64,000 nucleotides of DNA from Rhodospirillales bacterium (GCA_017640505.1 JAEPQO010000001.1:822625-886624); one strand, 5' to 3'; shown: positions 28,645 through 39,559, numbered from the stretch's first letter. Numbers and translations are program-made. The notes: a model not told the origin generated them from the sequence alone.

Positions 28645-30394
28645 CCGTCGTCGTCTTGATGACGGCATCGGCTTCCTCGACGAGGCCGTTCTTGAGTTTC
28701 ATCTCGATCTTTTCGCGGTGTTCCGGTTCCGGGTCGAGGGCGAGCGCGTGGTTCCACTGGAACGTGGCCTCGAGGCGGCGGCCGACCTTCCAATAGGCGT
28801 CGCCGAGATGGTCGTTGATGACCGGATCTTCCGGTCGCAGTTCGACCGCGCGTTCCAGTTCCGGCACCGCGTCGGCGTAGCGGCCGAACTGATAGTACAC
28901 CCAGCCCAGGCTGTCGGTGATGTAGCCGTCATGCGGCCGCTTGGCGACCGCCGTCTTGATCATGGTCAACGCCTGATCGAGGTTCTTTTTCTGTTCGACC
29001 CAGGAGTAGCCGAGATAGTTGAGCACCAAGGGCTGATCGGGTTCGAACTCCAGCGCCTTGAGGAAATCCGCCTCGGCACGGTCCCATTGCTTGGCGCGCT
29101 CCAGAACGATGCCCCGCGAATAGAGCAGCTGCCAGTGAAGCTGCTCAAGCGTGCCGATCCGCTTCACCGCTTCGTCGTAGGCAGCGATCGCGTCTTCCCA
29201 TTTTTCATGCCTGCGGTAGGTGTCCCCGAGTGAAATCAAGGGACGCGAGTCATCGGGAAACATCTCGGCGGCCTTTTTCAGGATCTCCACGGCGCCGTCG
29301 AAATCATCGATGCGGTCGAGATTGCGCGCGATCCTGAGCGTCGCCGAACGGGTGAACGGTGTATCTTCGGGAAGTTCGCGGTAAACGGCGACCGCGTCTT
29401 CGTAGCTTTCCAGGTTTTCCAGAATGCCGCCCGCCATATAGCGCATCACGGCGAAGTCGGGCCGCAGGTGCAGCGCCAGTCGCGCCAGAACGAGCGCCGT
29501 TTCGCTGCCGCCCTGGCGGTTCAGAAGGGACGAAATGCCGAATATGGCCTCGGCAATACCGTCCTTCGCGTTGCGCACCAGGATCGGCGCGTTCTTCGTC
29601 TCTTCCTCGGCAAGGCGTTCCATATCCATATCGACGAAAGAGGTGCCGGGCTGTGCCTGCAGATAGAGGTCGAACACCGCCTTGGCTTCGGCGGCCTTGC
29701 CCTGACGTTCGTAGAGCGTGCCGAGGATACGTGACGCCCGGAGCGAAGAGCCTTCGTCGTCCTCGACCACGGCCAGGTAATAGGTTTCCGCGGCGGCGAG
29801 ATCGCCGGTAAGTTCGTGCATCAGGCCGGCGTGCAAATCGTGCATGGCCCGTGTGCCGCCGAGATCGCGGAGCGGTTTGAGCGCCTCCAGCGCAGCCGGT
29901 TTATCGCCCTTGCCGAGCAGCGCCCAGCTCTTTAGCAAGGGCACCGTAAATCCGTTCAGGCCCGTCGAGTCCAGTGCCGACATCCGCTCGATGACCGCAT
30001 CCCATTTTTCATTCTTCGCATCGTCCATGGCGATTGCGAGATTGGCGACCGGGGCTTTTTCTTCTTCCTCGATGTACTGTCGGGCGAGTTTCAGGGCCTC
30101 GGCCATGCGGCCGTCCATGATGTTGAAAAGAAAAGTGCGGCGAAGCACGTCGATCTGCGAAGAGTCCTGGACCAACGCGCTGCCGAGATACCGGATCGCG
30201 GCTTTCAGGTCGCTTCGCTTTTGTGCGACATGCCCCGCGAGGTAGTTTCCGGACAGCGATGTCGTCTCTCCCTCGGCGGACCGCGCCTGGGGGCTCACCG
30301 TAACGAGCGCGGCGGCGATCGCCACGATACCGACGGTTCGGATTCCCGGGATGTGTTTCGTGGCGCCCGAAACCGCGCTGGACTTGAAGGACAT
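28634..30394 (-). CDS. Exported TPR-repeat protein
   Basis: A 586-residue protein with an N-terminal signal or membrane segment ([17 protein letters not shown], cleavage probably near ARSA) followed by tetratricopeptide repeats along nearly its whole length. Clear units include [39 protein letters not shown] and [20 protein letters not shown]. Proteins of this size and layout beside ispE are common in alphaproteobacteria and probably scaffold envelope complexes, but no specific role is established. ATG 30394 follows GGAGAG; an upstream in-frame start lacks signal-peptide character. Confidence 0.85.
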   Translation of the reverse strand: MSFKSSAVSGATKHIPGIRTVGIVAIAAALVTVSPQARSAEGETTSLSGNYLAGHVAQKRSDLKAAIRYLGSALVQDSSQIDVLRRTFLFNIMDGRMAEALKLARQYIEEEEKAPVANLAIAMDDAKNEKWDAVIERMSALDSTGLNGFTVPLLKSWALLGKGDKPAALEALKPLRDLGGTRAMHDLHAGLMHELTGDLAAAETYYLAVVEDDEGSSLRASRILGTLYERQGKAAEAKAVFDLYLQAQPGTSFVDMDMERLAEEETKNAPILVRNAKDGIAEAIFGISSLLNRQGGSETALVLARLALHLRPDFAVMRYMAGGILENLESYEDAVAVYRELPEDTPFTRSATLRIARNLDRIDDFDGAVEILKKAAEMFPDDSRPLISLGDTYRRHEKWEDAIAAYDEAVKRIGTLEQLHWQLLYSRGIVLERAKQWDRAEADFLKALEFEPDQPLVLNYLGYSWVEQKKNLDQALTMIKTAVAKRPHDGYITDSLGWVYYQFGRYADAVPELERAVELRPEDPVINDHLGDAYWKVGRRLEATFQWNHALALDPEPEHREKIEMKLKNGLVEEADAVIKTTTDGG

Positions 30395-30482
30395 GCAATG
30401 CTCTCCGCTTGGCTTGCCGCGAACCGAGTTTAGTGAACGCGCTGGGGTGTGGCCAGCCCATCCGGCGTCGATCACGACGATT

Positions 30483-31712
30483 TTACGCCACCCGGGTCTG
30501 ACGCCAGCGCATCAGCAGCCAGAATGCGATCGACATGTTCAGCAGGTTCCAGCCGATGCCGTTGATGAAGGCGACTTGATAGGATCCGGTGAGATCGTAA
30601 ATCTCGCCGGACATCCAGCCGCCGATCGCCATGCCGATGACGGTTGTCATCAGAACCAGGCTGACGCGTGCACCGGCCTCGCGTGCCGGAAAATACTGTC
30701 TGACGATCAGCGCATAGCTCGGCACGATGCCGCCCTGCGACAGTCCGAACAGCGCCGATACAACGTAAAGCGACACTAGGCCGTCGAACGGCAGATAGAA
30801 GAAGAGTGCCGCGCACTGCAGTGCGGAGCCCAGCAGCAGTGTACCGAGACCGCCGATCTTGTCGGCGATGAACCCGGACGCGATACGGCTGATCACGCCG
30901 AGGCCCAGCATCACCGACAGCATTTCCGCGCCGCGTGCGACGCCGTATCCCAAGTCGCCGCAATAAGCGACGATATGGACCTGCGGCATGGACATCGCGA
31001 TGCAACAGGCAAGGCCGGCCACGATGAGCAGGATCTGGATGGTGCGGGGCGACACGCCCTGCAGGCTGGTGACACCGTTGCGGCCGAGAATATTAGGCCG
31101 TTCCGACGTATCGGCGCGGCGGCGCAGATAGAAGGCCATGGGCAGCATCAGCACGACGCACGTCACGGCGATCCATATGTGCGCTTCGCGCCAGCCGACG
31201 GTCTGGATGGCCTCGGACAGAATCGGCGGCCAAATGGTCCCGGACAGGTAATTGCCGCTGGCGACCACGGCGACGGCAATGCCGCGGCGGCGCTCGAACC
31301 ACAGCGATACGTCGGCGACCAGAGGTCCAAACGTGGCGGCGCTCCCCATCATGCCGATCAGGAGGGACTGCGCGAGCATGAACGTCAGCAGGCTCTCCGC
31401 CTGCGACGCAGCGACGTAGCCGACGGCCAGCATTGCCGTGCCCACCAGCAAAGGGATGAAAATGCCGAAGCGGTCGGCAAGCCGGCCCATGACGATGCCG
31501 CCCACGGCAAACCCGACCATTGTCGCCGTATAGGGAAGGGACGCACCGCCGCGGTCGATGCCGAACTCCGCCTCGATGACCGGCAGCGTGACGACGACCG
31601 ACCAAAGTCCGATCCCGCCCACTGTCGAAAGCGCGAGCGAAACCGCGAGGCGGCGCCACGCATAGGCGCCGTCGACGTCGTCTGCCGAAACGGGGGTCGT
31701 TTGTTCGCTCAT
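30483..31712 (-). CDS. Major facilitator superfamily transporter
   Basis: A 409-residue MFS protein with about twelve helices. The signature between helices 2 and 3 is MGRLADRFGIFIPLLVG, and a related loop in the second half is ADKIGGLGTLLLG. The overall pattern resembles the oxalate/formate antiporter and monocarboxylate branch. The substrate is unknown. It is a single gene, transcribed toward the TPR gene and separated from it by about 90 bases, with a weak ribosome site. Confidence 0.88.
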   Translation of the reverse strand: MSEQTTPVSADDVDGAYAWRRLAVSLALSTVGGIGLWSVVVTLPVIEAEFGIDRGGASLPYTATMVGFAVGGIVMGRLADRFGIFIPLLVGTAMLAVGYVAASQAESLLTFMLAQSLLIGMMGSAATFGPLVADVSLWFERRRGIAVAVVASGNYLSGTIWPPILSEAIQTVGWREAHIWIAVTCVVLMLPMAFYLRRRADTSERPNILGRNGVTSLQGVSPRTIQILLIVAGLACCIAMSMPQVHIVAYCGDLGYGVARGAEMLSVMLGLGVISRIASGFIADKIGGLGTLLLGSALQCAALFFYLPFDGLVSLYVVSALFGLSQGGIVPSYALIVRQYFPAREAGARVSLVLMTTVIGMAIGGWMSGEIYDLTGSYQVAFINGIGWNLLNMSIAFWLLMRWRQTRVA

Positions 31713-31809
31713 GGATATCTCGGTCGGAGAATTTGCTTAATCATCACCTAAACCGGCCCGGCAAATCTGTCAAAGCGTGACTTGGCGCCGGACCTGGGTG
31801 TTATCACCG

Positions 31810-31823
31810 TTGACTCAGATCAA
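31810..31823 (+). promoter_or_regulatory. FNR/FixK-type box upstream of Hsp20 gene
   Basis: TTGACTCAGATCAA matches TTGAT-N4-ATCAA with one change (C for T at position five). Its centre lies 41.5 bases before 31858. TAGCCT at 31846-31851 would then be the -10 element. This repeats the class II geometry of the site at 13058. Confidence 0.6.
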
Positions 31824-31905
31824 TGCCGATATCGCTTAAATTGCATAGCCTGACCATCACGACCTTGGAAGCGGTCGTGCAAATCAGGAAAACAGGAGGA
31901 TTCCG

Positions 31906-32577
31906 ATGTCACAGGAAACGACGTCGACACAAGAAGCAACCAAGAAGCCGGCCAAGAAGAAGTCGCCGCCCGAGAAACAGGCGAGCGCATCGGTTCCCTC
32001 TCCGAACGGCAATGTTTCGGGCGATATTGAACGCTATATGGATGATGTGTTCGCCGGTTGGCGAGGCATGGTCCGGTCCTTGTTCGATGCCACGGGAACG
32101 CCCGTACTGCCAGCGGCTTCAGGCAGTCCGGAAATCGACAACTGGAGGGCACAGGCGGATCGCTATTTCGCCGATATGCGCCGCCGGTGGGTCGACATGG
32201 CGCGGCTCAGCCCGATGTCCGTGTTTGCGCCTGTATCGGCGCTTTCGGCGCCCCCGGTGTTCGATCTTCATCAGGATGACGAGGATTACATCATCAGCGG
32301 TGCCGTGCCCGGTATGAGTGCCGATGACATTTCGGTCGAACTGGATGGGCATATGCTGACGATTTCGGGTCAGGCGTCGACCGAGGACGACGAGGATCGG
32401 AATGGTGCCAAGTTGCATTCGGAATGTACGTGTTCCTTCTCGCAGCGCGTATGCCTGCCGCAGGATGCGCTGGCGGACAAGATCGAAGCGACGGTGGAGA
32501 ACGGCGTGGTCACGATACGGGCACCGAAAGTGGCTGACTTCAAACAGCAGACCCGCAAGATCGCCGTCAAAGGTTAA
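31906..32577 (+). CDS. Hsp20/alpha-crystallin small heat-shock protein
   Basis: A 223-residue protein, longer than the usual 140-160 residues. The alpha-crystallin domain occupies the C-terminal part: FDLHQDDEDYIISGAVPGMS, the ELDGHMLTISG strand and the final KIEATVENGVVTIRAPK. The first 45 residues are rich in Lys, Ala, Ser and Pro and look disordered. The ATG has GGAGG upstream. It would act as an ATP-independent holdase. The FNR-type box in its promoter suggests expression under low oxygen rather than, or in addition to, heat. Confidence 0.92.
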   Translation: MSQETTSTQEATKKPAKKKSPPEKQASASVPSPNGNVSGDIERYMDDVFAGWRGMVRSLFDATGTPVLPAASGSPEIDNWRAQADRYFADMRRRWVDMARLSPMSVFAPVSALSAPPVFDLHQDDEDYIISGAVPGMSADDISVELDGHMLTISGQASTEDDEDRNGAKLHSECTCSFSQRVCLPQDALADKIEATVENGVVTIRAPKVADFKQQTRKIAVKG

Positions 32578-32592
32578 ACGACCCTGGACTAG

Positions 32593-32624
32593 GGCGCCGG
32601 CACTACCCGGCGCCTGACTTTTTC
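32593..32624 (+). terminator. Rho-independent terminator of the Hsp20 gene
   Basis: A GGCGCCGG / CCGGCGCC stem with a short loop, beginning 16 bases after the Hsp20 stop, is followed by TGACTTTTTCCC. This is a standard intrinsic terminator. The next 230 bases to the efflux operon contain no gene that I can see; they should carry its promoter. Confidence 0.85.
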
Positions 32625-32855
32625 CCGTATCCGTCAGGTGCGGCAGGTGGCGTGTGCCTTGATATTGCTTTCGCAATTCCCACGTTCCATGCAAGAATAA
32701 ACGCAATGAGAGGCTTAGGGACGTCTGCACTCGCCCTGTAAAAAAATGGGGGCGGGACAGGACCGCGAAAAACGGCCGGTCCGCCGATATTTTCTGAAAA
32801 GTACGCGTGGGGCAGTGCGCCCTTTTTATGTGAACCTGGTGTCGGAGTCCGCGCA

Positions 32856-34037
32856 GTGGACGGCAAAAATCTGGATAGTTCCGTTGACGGGGAACCCTTG
32901 TCCGTCGAAGACCCCGCGAAGACGGCCGGAAAACGCGGCGGCGGTATAAAATGGGCCGCGATTGCCGCGCTTGCGGGGATTCTGCTTTGGGGCACCCATG
33001 ACCAATGGGGGCCGCTGTTCGCCAATGTCGATTTGGGCACGGGCGGCGGCGAAAAGAGCGCGGGCGCGGCAAAAAAGAAAACCCCACCCAAGGGCGTGCC
33101 GGTTATCGTCGAAGCGGTCGGTGAAACCCGTGACAGCATTCTGATCGAAGCGATCGGCACGGCACGCGCCCGGCTTTCGGTGACCCTATTCCCGGCGGCC
33201 GCGGGCGAGATCGTCGCCTTCCCGGTCGAAACCGGTCAGTCCGTCAAAAAGGACGATTTGATCCTGCGGCTCGATGCCCGCGATGCACAGTTACAGGTGC
33301 GTGTCGCCGAAACCCGCGTCAAGGAAGCGGAGAATGCGCTCGCCCGCGCGCAGCGCCTGAGGGACAACAACGTGCGTTCCCGTGCCAACGTGGAAGACGC
33401 GGAGGTGATCCTGGAGCGGACCAAACTGGAACTCGGACAGGCGCGCGAAGCGCTTTCCGACCGGACCGTTCGCGCCCCGTTCGACGGCATCGTCGGTATC
33501 CCCAAGGTCGAGGCCGGCGACCGGGTTACGACAACGACCGAACTCATCACCATCGACGACCGTTCGACCTTGCTGGTCGAGTTCGAAGTGGCGGAGAGGA
33601 ACCTGTCGCGCCTCAAGCTCGGGATGCCGGTGACCGCGCGGACGCCGTCGTTCCGCGACCGCGATATCGACGGCACGATCAATAAGATCGACAGCCGGGT
33701 CGATCCGGTCTCCCGTACCGTCCGGGTGCGTGCCGCGTTCCCGAACACGGACGATTCTCTTCGGCCCGGGATGTCGTTCTTCGTCAACCTGGATTTGCCG
33801 GGGGAAATGTTGCCGAGCGTGCCGGAACTGGCATTGCAGTGGCAAAACGGCGAGAGCTTTATCTGGCGCATCGTCGATGGCAAGGCGGAGCGGATCACGG
33901 TTTCGACCAAGCGCCGTCTCAATAACAAGGTGCTGATCGAAGGAGACGTGAAGCCCGGCGACGTCGTTGTCGTCGAGGGCGTGCAGCGGCTTCGGCCGGG
34001 GCGCGTTGTTGAGATTTCCGCGAGCGTAGGTTCGTAG
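32856..34037 (+). CDS. RND efflux periplasmic adaptor (membrane fusion protein)
   Basis: A 393-residue HlyD-family adaptor. An N-terminal membrane anchor (KWAAIAALAGILLWG, about residues 31-45) is followed by the lipoyl halves (FPAAAGEIVAFPVETGQSVKK and DRTVRAPFDGIVGIPKVEAG) flanking an alpha-helical hairpin, then the beta-barrel domain. A GTG start at 32856 has GGAG about eight bases upstream. It links the inner-membrane RND pump that follows 27 bases later to an outer-membrane channel. No TolC-type gene is nearby, so it would use one encoded elsewhere. Confidence 0.93.
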   Translation: MDGKNLDSSVDGEPLSVEDPAKTAGKRGGGIKWAAIAALAGILLWGTHDQWGPLFANVDLGTGGGEKSAGAAKKKTPPKGVPVIVEAVGETRDSILIEAIGTARARLSVTLFPAAAGEIVAFPVETGQSVKKDDLILRLDARDAQLQVRVAETRVKEAENALARAQRLRDNNVRSRANVEDAEVILERTKLELGQAREALSDRTVRAPFDGIVGIPKVEAGDRVTTTTELITIDDRSTLLVEFEVAERNLSRLKLGMPVTARTPSFRDRDIDGTINKIDSRVDPVSRTVRVRAAFPNTDDSLRPGMSFFVNLDLPGEMLPSVPELALQWQNGESFIWRIVDGKAERITVSTKRRLNNKVLIEGDVKPGDVVVVEGVQRLRPGRVVEISASVGS

Positions 34038-34064
34038 TGGTTTTCAGGGATAAGGCATAAATCA

Positions 34065-37000
34065 ATGTCTGAACGTCTCGATACATCCGCCGCCGGCAAC
34101 GACCTGCCGACCATCAGCGTTCGCCGTCCGTATCTTGCGGTGGTGCTCAACCTCTTGATCATGATCGCCGGTTTCGGGGCGCTGTTGGGGGTTGAGGTCC
34201 GCGAACTGCCGGATGTTGACAGGCCGATCGTTACGGTCCGCGGTGACTATCCGGGGGCGTCGCCGGAAACGATGGATGCCGAGGTGACCAGTCTGGTCGA
34301 GGCCGCTGTCGCGAGGGTCAACGGCGTCAAGGAAGTGCGTTCGTCGTCCGAGGAGAACAATTTCCGGCTGCGGGCCATCTTCAACCCGAACGTCGATCTG
34401 ATCGATGCGGCCAACGACGTCCGCGAAGCCGTCAGCCGGGTCGAACGTGAACTGCCCGACCGTGTCGAGAACATTACCGTCATCAAGGCCGACGCCGATG
34501 CGTCGTCCATCGTGACGCTGGCGGTGTGGAGCGACCGGCTTCAGATCGACGAGCTGACCCGCGTCGTCGAAGACCAGATTATCCCGGAACTGACCTCGGT
34601 CGAGGGGGTTGCGGACGTCAACATCTTTGGCGACCAGGAACGGGTCCTCCGCGTGCTTCTGGACCCGATGCGGCTCGCAAGTTACGGGCTATCGGTCGCC
34701 GACGTCGCGAAGGTCATGAGGAATGCCCGCTACGACGTGCCCGCCGGCAGCTTCCAGTCGCGCGAGCAGGAAGTGCTGGTGCGTGCCAATGCGTCCGTCA
34801 TCGACCCGAAGAAGATCGAGGACCTGTTCATTCGTGAGCCGGTGCGGATCGGCGATGTCGCGACCGTCTTCTTCGGTCCGGCGGAAGCCGAAAGCTGGGT
34901 GCGGCTCAACGGCCGCACGGTACTTTCGCTGGGTGTGGTCCGCCAGGCGAGTTCCAACACCATTGCCATCGCCGAAGGGGTGACCCGTGTGGTCGAGCGT
35001 CTGGAATCGCAGATCCCGTCCGTCACCATCGAGACCATTTCCGACGAAAGCCTGTTCATCAAGGGGTCGATCAGCGAACTGCTGGAAACGCTCGGTTACA
35101 CGATCCTGATCGTCGTCGCCGTGCTGGCGGTGTTCACCGGTCAGATCCGTGCGTCGTTCGTGCCCACGGTGGCGATCCCGGTGGCGCTCATCGGCTCGCT
35201 GGCGGCCGTCTGGCTGCTCGGATTTTCGATCAACCTGATCACGTTGCTCGCCATGGTCTTGGCGACAGGTGTTGTCGTCGACGACGCCATCGTCGTGCTG
35301 GAGAATATCCAGAGACTTCGCGGCCAGGGCATCCGGACGCGCGCCGCGGCGGTACTCGGGACGCGGCAGGTGTTTTTCGCAATCCTCGCCACGACGGCGA
35401 CACTGGTGTCCGTGTTCGTGCCGATTTCGTTCCTGCCGTCGACGGCGGGCCGCCTGTTCCAGGAATTCGGCTTCGTGCTGGCCGTGACCGTGATGATCTC
35501 GTCGTTCGTCGCGCTGACGCTGGTGCCGATGTTGTCGTCAAAGCTGCCGAACCGGAGCAAGAGCCGGGATGCGGGTCCCGTTACCCGGGTGTTGCACGCG
35601 CTCGGCCGCGCCGGTCTCAAGGCCTATGTCGTGCCGCTCGACATGGTACTGCGGGCGCCCATACTGGTTTTCGTGCTTTGCGCCGGCGTGATCGTCGTTG
35701 CTTACACGGCTTACCAGGGACTGGGCGAGGAACTGGTCCCCGAGGAAGACCGCGGCAAGATCACCGTGCGCCTGACCGGGCCGGACGGCGTCGGCCTGCC
35801 GTACACGGACAGGCAGGTCGAGTGGGTCGAGAAACTTTTCGACCCCTATTTCGAGCAGGGCGTGGTCGAACGATTATTCACCATCACCGGCCGATGGGAC
35901 CTCAACCGTGGCCAGATCGATGCACCGCTGATCCCCTGGGAGGAGCGGACCATCAGCGAAGGCGAAATCGCCGACGACCTGAACCGGAAATTGCGGAACC
36001 TGCCGGGTGCGAACGCCAGGGTGCGGCGCGGGAACAGTCTCAATCTGCGGAACGCCGACGGTGGACTGGAGATCGCGCTGATCGGCGCCGACTATGCGCA
36101 CATTTTCCAGGAAACGAACAAGTTCGTGCGTCTGATCGAAACCGAGCTGCCGTGGATCAACAACATGCGCGTCGAATTCCGCGCCACGCAGCCTGAGCTT
36201 TCCATCGACATCGACCGCCGCCGCGCGACGGATCTCGGTGTCGACATCGAGGATCTGGCGACGACCATCCAGGTGCTGGTCGACGAATTCGAGGTGGCGG
36301 AACTGACCGTCAATGACAAGGCCGTGCCGATCATGTTGCAGGCGACGGAGGAGGCGGTGAACGAACCCGCCGACATCGCCAACCTTTACGTGACGGCGGC
36401 GGGCGGCCGGCTGGTGCCGCTTTCGCAACTCATCACGTTCTCGGAAAGCTCTGTCCCCGCCGAACTGGACCGGCACGCGCAGCGCCGGGCGATCGAAATC
36501 GATGCGGATATCGCACCCGGCCGCACCCTGAGCGAAGCGATCGAGGCCGTACGCACGCTGGCGGCAAAGAGCCTGACGGGCGACGTTGGCCTGATCTTCC
36601 TCGGCGAGGCCAAGGAACTGAACGAGACATCGCACGATCTTGCGATCACCTACCTGATCGCGTTCGTCGTCGTGTTTCTGGTGCTGGTGGCGCAATTCGA
36701 GAGTCTGACGAGCGCCGTTGTCGTGATGCTGACGGTGCCGTTTGGCATCTGCGCGGCGATCTTCGCGCTTTATATCACCGGCACGTCGATCAATATCTAT
36801 TCACAGATCGGCGTGTTGATGCTGACCGGTATCATGGCCAAGAACGCGATCCTGATGGTCGAGTTTGCCGATCAGCTGCGTGAAAAAGGAATGGCCCCGA
36901 AAGCGGCGGCGCGCGAAGCGTCGCTCGTCCGGTTCCGCCCCATCATGATGACCATGATTTCGACGGTCGCCGGTGGTCTGCCGTTGATTCTCGGCTCCGG

Positions 37001-37205
37001 TCCGGGCGCCGAGGCGCGCGTTGCCATTGGCTGGGTGATCTTCGGCGGCCTCGGCATGGCAGCCGCGATTACGCTGCTGCTGACGCCGGTGCTTTATTCG
37101 TTGATTGCGGGGTTTTCCAAGCCGCGTTCGCAGACGGGCGAGGAATTGGAGGAGGAATTGCGCGCAGCCGACGGCCGGAACGCTTCAAGCGCTCCGGCGG
37201 AATGA
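34065..37205 (+). CDS. RND-family efflux permease (HAE-1/AcrB-like)
   Basis: A 1046-residue resistance-nodulation-division pump of normal length. Recognisable parts are the first helix (LAVVLNLLIMIAGFGALLGV), the porter domain motif GDYPGASPETMDAEVT, and the helix-4 charged motif ATGVVVDDAIVVLENIQR whose paired aspartates carry protons. The second-half GIMAKNAILMVEFADQLRE is also present. It works as a trimer in the inner membrane with the adaptor upstream. The HAE-1 branch usually exports hydrophobic compounds rather than metals. The C-terminal tail is acidic. Confidence 0.95.
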   Translation: MSERLDTSAAGNDLPTISVRRPYLAVVLNLLIMIAGFGALLGVEVRELPDVDRPIVTVRGDYPGASPETMDAEVTSLVEAAVARVNGVKEVRSSSEENNFRLRAIFNPNVDLIDAANDVREAVSRVERELPDRVENITVIKADADASSIVTLAVWSDRLQIDELTRVVEDQIIPELTSVEGVADVNIFGDQERVLRVLLDPMRLASYGLSVADVAKVMRNARYDVPAGSFQSREQEVLVRANASVIDPKKIEDLFIREPVRIGDVATVFFGPAEAESWVRLNGRTVLSLGVVRQASSNTIAIAEGVTRVVERLESQIPSVTIETISDESLFIKGSISELLETLGYTILIVVAVLAVFTGQIRASFVPTVAIPVALIGSLAAVWLLGFSINLITLLAMVLATGVVVDDAIVVLENIQRLRGQGIRTRAAAVLGTRQVFFAILATTATLVSVFVPISFLPSTAGRLFQEFGFVLAVTVMISSFVALTLVPMLSSKLPNRSKSRDAGPVTRVLHALGRAGLKAYVVPLDMVLRAPILVFVLCAGVIVVAYTAYQGLGEELVPEEDRGKITVRLTGPDGVGLPYTDRQVEWVEKLFDPYFEQGVVERLFTITGRWDLNRGQIDAPLIPWEERTISEGEIADDLNRKLRNLPGANARVRRGNSLNLRNADGGLEIALIGADYAHIFQETNKFVRLIETELPWINNMRVEFRATQPELSIDIDRRRATDLGVDIEDLATTIQVLVDEFEVAELTVNDKAVPIMLQATEEAVNEPADIANLYVTAAGGRLVPLSQLITFSESSVPAELDRHAQRRAIEIDADIAPGRTLSEAIEAVRTLAAKSLTGDVGLIFLGEAKELNETSHDLAITYLIAFVVVFLVLVAQFESLTSAVVVMLTVPFGICAAIFALYITGTSINIYSQIGVLMLTGIMAKNAILMVEFADQLREKGMAPKAAAREASLVRFRPIMMTMISTVAGGLPLILGSGPGAEARVAIGWVIFGGLGMAAAITLLLTPVLYSLIAGFSKPRSQTGEELEEELRAADGRNASSAPAE

Positions 37206-37224
37206 CAAGCGTGCCGGACGTTCG

Positions 37225-37536
37225 TTAGCCCGCTTCTTCAGTATCGCCGCCAGCGTCGTCCAGACCCAGAACGGCGCCGGTGCGCTGCGGCTCGATTGGC
37301 TGCAGTTCATCCTTATCGTCGTTGGTCCATTCGGCGATCTGGATGACTTCGGCATGGTCGCCGTCCTGCTCTTCGATGTTCACCGGCTCCAGCACGTGCA
37401 GGCCATTCTGATCGGCATAGAAGGTATGCTCGCCGAAGACATTGGTCAGCGCCTCATTCGCTTCGTTGTCTTCCGGAATGGGGATAGCACCGGTCTGACG
37501 CTCGATGGCGCCGACCTGATCGTTCGTCAGTTTCAT
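37225..37536 (-). CDS. Small acidic protein, function unknown
   Basis: A 103-residue, strongly acidic protein (many Asp and Glu, especially NIEEQDGDHAEVIQIAEWTNDDKDEL) without membrane segments. Its N-terminus, MKLTNDQVGAIERQTGAIPIP, looks like a compact helix. I do not recognise a characterised family, although the protein-like composition and a clean stop favour a real gene. It is convergent with the RND permease and lies 156 bases downstream of the ETF-QO gene on the same strand. Confidence 0.6.
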   Translation of the reverse strand: MKLTNDQVGAIERQTGAIPIPEDNEANEALTNVFGEHTFYADQNGLHVLEPVNIEEQDGDHAEVIQIAEWTNDDKDELQPIEPQRTGAVLGLDDAGGDTEEAG

Positions 37537-37692
37537 GAAATTGCCTAACTATTGTCGTCGTTCGGACGGGGAAACGCCGCGCTCTGCTTTGTCCTTGGAT
37601 ACGGGTTTCTCGACATCTCCCTAGGGTGCACCCTCGCAAATTGTATTCACGGGCGCAAGGGGGCGGGCCGCATCGACCGCGCGCGCCGGACG

Positions 37693-39384
37693 TCACATGT
37701 TCGGATAGTTCGGGCCGCCGCCGCCTTCCGGCACGACCCAGTGGATGTTCTGGGTCGGATCCTTGATGTCGCAGGTTTTGCAGTGCACGCAGTTCTGCGC
37801 GTTGATCTGCAGGCGCATCGCGTCGCCGCCTTTTTCCTCGTCGGCAACGTATTCGTAAACGCCGGCCGGGCAGAAACGCGCTTCGGGCCCATCATAGACG
37901 TTGTAGTTCGTCGCCACCGGGACGCTCGCGTCCTTGAGCGTCAGGTGGATCGGCTGATCTTCCTCGTGGTTGGTCGCCGAGAACGAAACGTTGGTCAGCT
38001 TGTCGAACGTGATCTCGCCATCCGGTTTCGGATACTCGATCTTCTTCATGTCCTTGGCCGGCTTCAGGCGGTCGTGGTCGCTGTGGTTGCCGAAGGTCCA
38101 CGGCAGCAGGAAGCCGAGCCCGATGTTGTTCATCCACATGTCGAACCCGGCATAGACGGTACCGAGCGTGATCCCGAATTTGGAAAGCGCCGGGCGGGCG
38201 TTGCGGACCTTGTGCAGGTCCTTGTAGACCCAGCTCGACCGGAACGCCGGTTCGTAATCGGTCAGTTCGTCATGCTGGCGGTCGGCCTTGAGGGCCTCGA
38301 AGGCGCTTTCGGCGGCAAGCATGCCGGTCTTCATGGCGTTGTGCGAGCCCTTGATGCGCGGCACGTTGACGAAACCGGCCGAGCATCCGATCAGGCAGCC
38401 GCCCGGGAATGCCAGCTTCGGCACGCTCTGCAAGCCGCCTTCATTGATGGCGCGCGCGCCATAGGCGACGCGGCGCCCGCCCTTCAGCATCGACTTGATG
38501 TCGGGGTGCGTCTTGAAGCGCTGCATTTCGTCGTACGGCGACAGGTACGGGTTTTCGTAGTCGAGCGTGACCACGAAGCCGATGGCGATCTGGTTGTTTT
38601 CCTGGTGATAGATGAAGCCGCCGCCGGCGCAGTCCGTCAGCGGCCAGCCCTGCGTGTGGATGACGGTGCCTTCCTTGTGGTTCTCGGCCGGCACATCCCA
38701 CAGTTCCTTGATGCCGATTCCATAGGTCTGCGGCTCGCGGCCTTCGCGCAACTTGAACGTCTGCATCAGGGTCTTCGAAAGATGCCCGCGGCAGCCTTCG
38801 GCGAAGAACGTGTACTTGGCATGCAGCTCGACCCCCGGCTCGAAGTTCGGCCCTTGCTGGCCGTCGCGGGTCCGGCCCATATCGCCGGTGGCAATGCCCT
38901 TCACCGATCCGTCGTCGTTGAGCAGGACTTCCGCCGCGGCGAAGCCCGGATAGACCTCGATGCCCACGGCTTCCGCCTGCTCGCCCAGCCAGCGCACCAG
39001 GTTGCCGAGCGACAGGGTATAGCAGCCGTGATTCGACATCAACGGCGGCATCAGGATATGCGGCATCGACGATGAGCCGTTTTCCGACAGCACCCAGTGC
39101 TGGTTGTCCGTCACCGGCACGCCCATCGGCGCACCCTTGTCTTTCCAGTCGGGGATCAGTTCGTTGAGCGCGATCGGGTCGACGACCGCGCCGGACAGAA
39201 TATGCGCACCGACCTCGGATCCCTTTTCGACGACACAGACCGAAATCTCGTGGCCCTGTTCCTGGCTCAATTGCATCAGCCGGATCGCGGCGGAAAGGCC
39301 GGCCGGGCCGGCGCCGACGACAACGACGTCGAATTCCATGCTCTCGCGTTCAACGGTTTCGGTTTGTTCCATGTCGTCGTTCAT
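37693..39384 (-). CDS. Electron transfer flavoprotein-ubiquinone oxidoreductase
   Basis: A 563-residue protein, normal for bacterial ETF-QO. The FAD-binding motif is [16 protein letters not shown], followed by [15 protein letters not shown]. The 4Fe-4S ligands appear near the C-terminus in [20 protein letters not shown], which ends in the family tail [11 protein letters not shown]. It passes electrons from reduced ETF (fatty-acid, amino-acid and dimethylglycine oxidation) to ubiquinone at the inner membrane. No etfAB genes are within the window, so its partner is encoded elsewhere. Confidence 0.96.
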   Translation of the reverse strand: MNDDMEQTETVERESMEFDVVVVGAGPAGLSAAIRLMQLSQEQGHEISVCVVEKGSEVGAHILSGAVVDPIALNELIPDWKDKGAPMGVPVTDNQHWVLSENGSSSMPHILMPPLMSNHGCYTLSLGNLVRWLGEQAEAVGIEVYPGFAAAEVLLNDDGSVKGIATGDMGRTRDGQQGPNFEPGVELHAKYTFFAEGCRGHLSKTLMQTFKLREGREPQTYGIGIKELWDVPAENHKEGTVIHTQGWPLTDCAGGGFIYHQENNQIAIGFVVTLDYENPYLSPYDEMQRFKTHPDIKSMLKGGRRVAYGARAINEGGLQSVPKLAFPGGCLIGCSAGFVNVPRIKGSHNAMKTGMLAAESAFEALKADRQHDELTDYEPAFRSSWVYKDLHKVRNARPALSKFGITLGTVYAGFDMWMNNIGLGFLLPWTFGNHSDHDRLKPAKDMKKIEYPKPDGEITFDKLTNVSFSATNHEEDQPIHLTLKDASVPVATNYNVYDGPEARFCPAGVYEYVADEEKGGDAMRLQINAQNCVHCKTCDIKDPTQNIHWVVPEGGGGPNYPNM

Positions 39385-39559
39385 GATCGTCCCACCCGGT
39401 CTCGATGACTTATATATACGGCCTCACCCGCCGCACCTTGAAGTTCGGGGGTTATATCATGCGATTTTCCGCGATTCACGGATGAATTCCGAAGCGAAAT
39501 CGCTCAAAACCGTCATTTCCGGCGCTGTTAAGCCGTTTCCGGCATGTTATCATCCGCGC

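Noticed and set aside
37552-39075. A 507-codon + strand open frame across the ETF-QO gene
   Set aside because: Antisense to a fully conserved protein; composition is low-complexity Arg/Val/Ala and no motif is visible.
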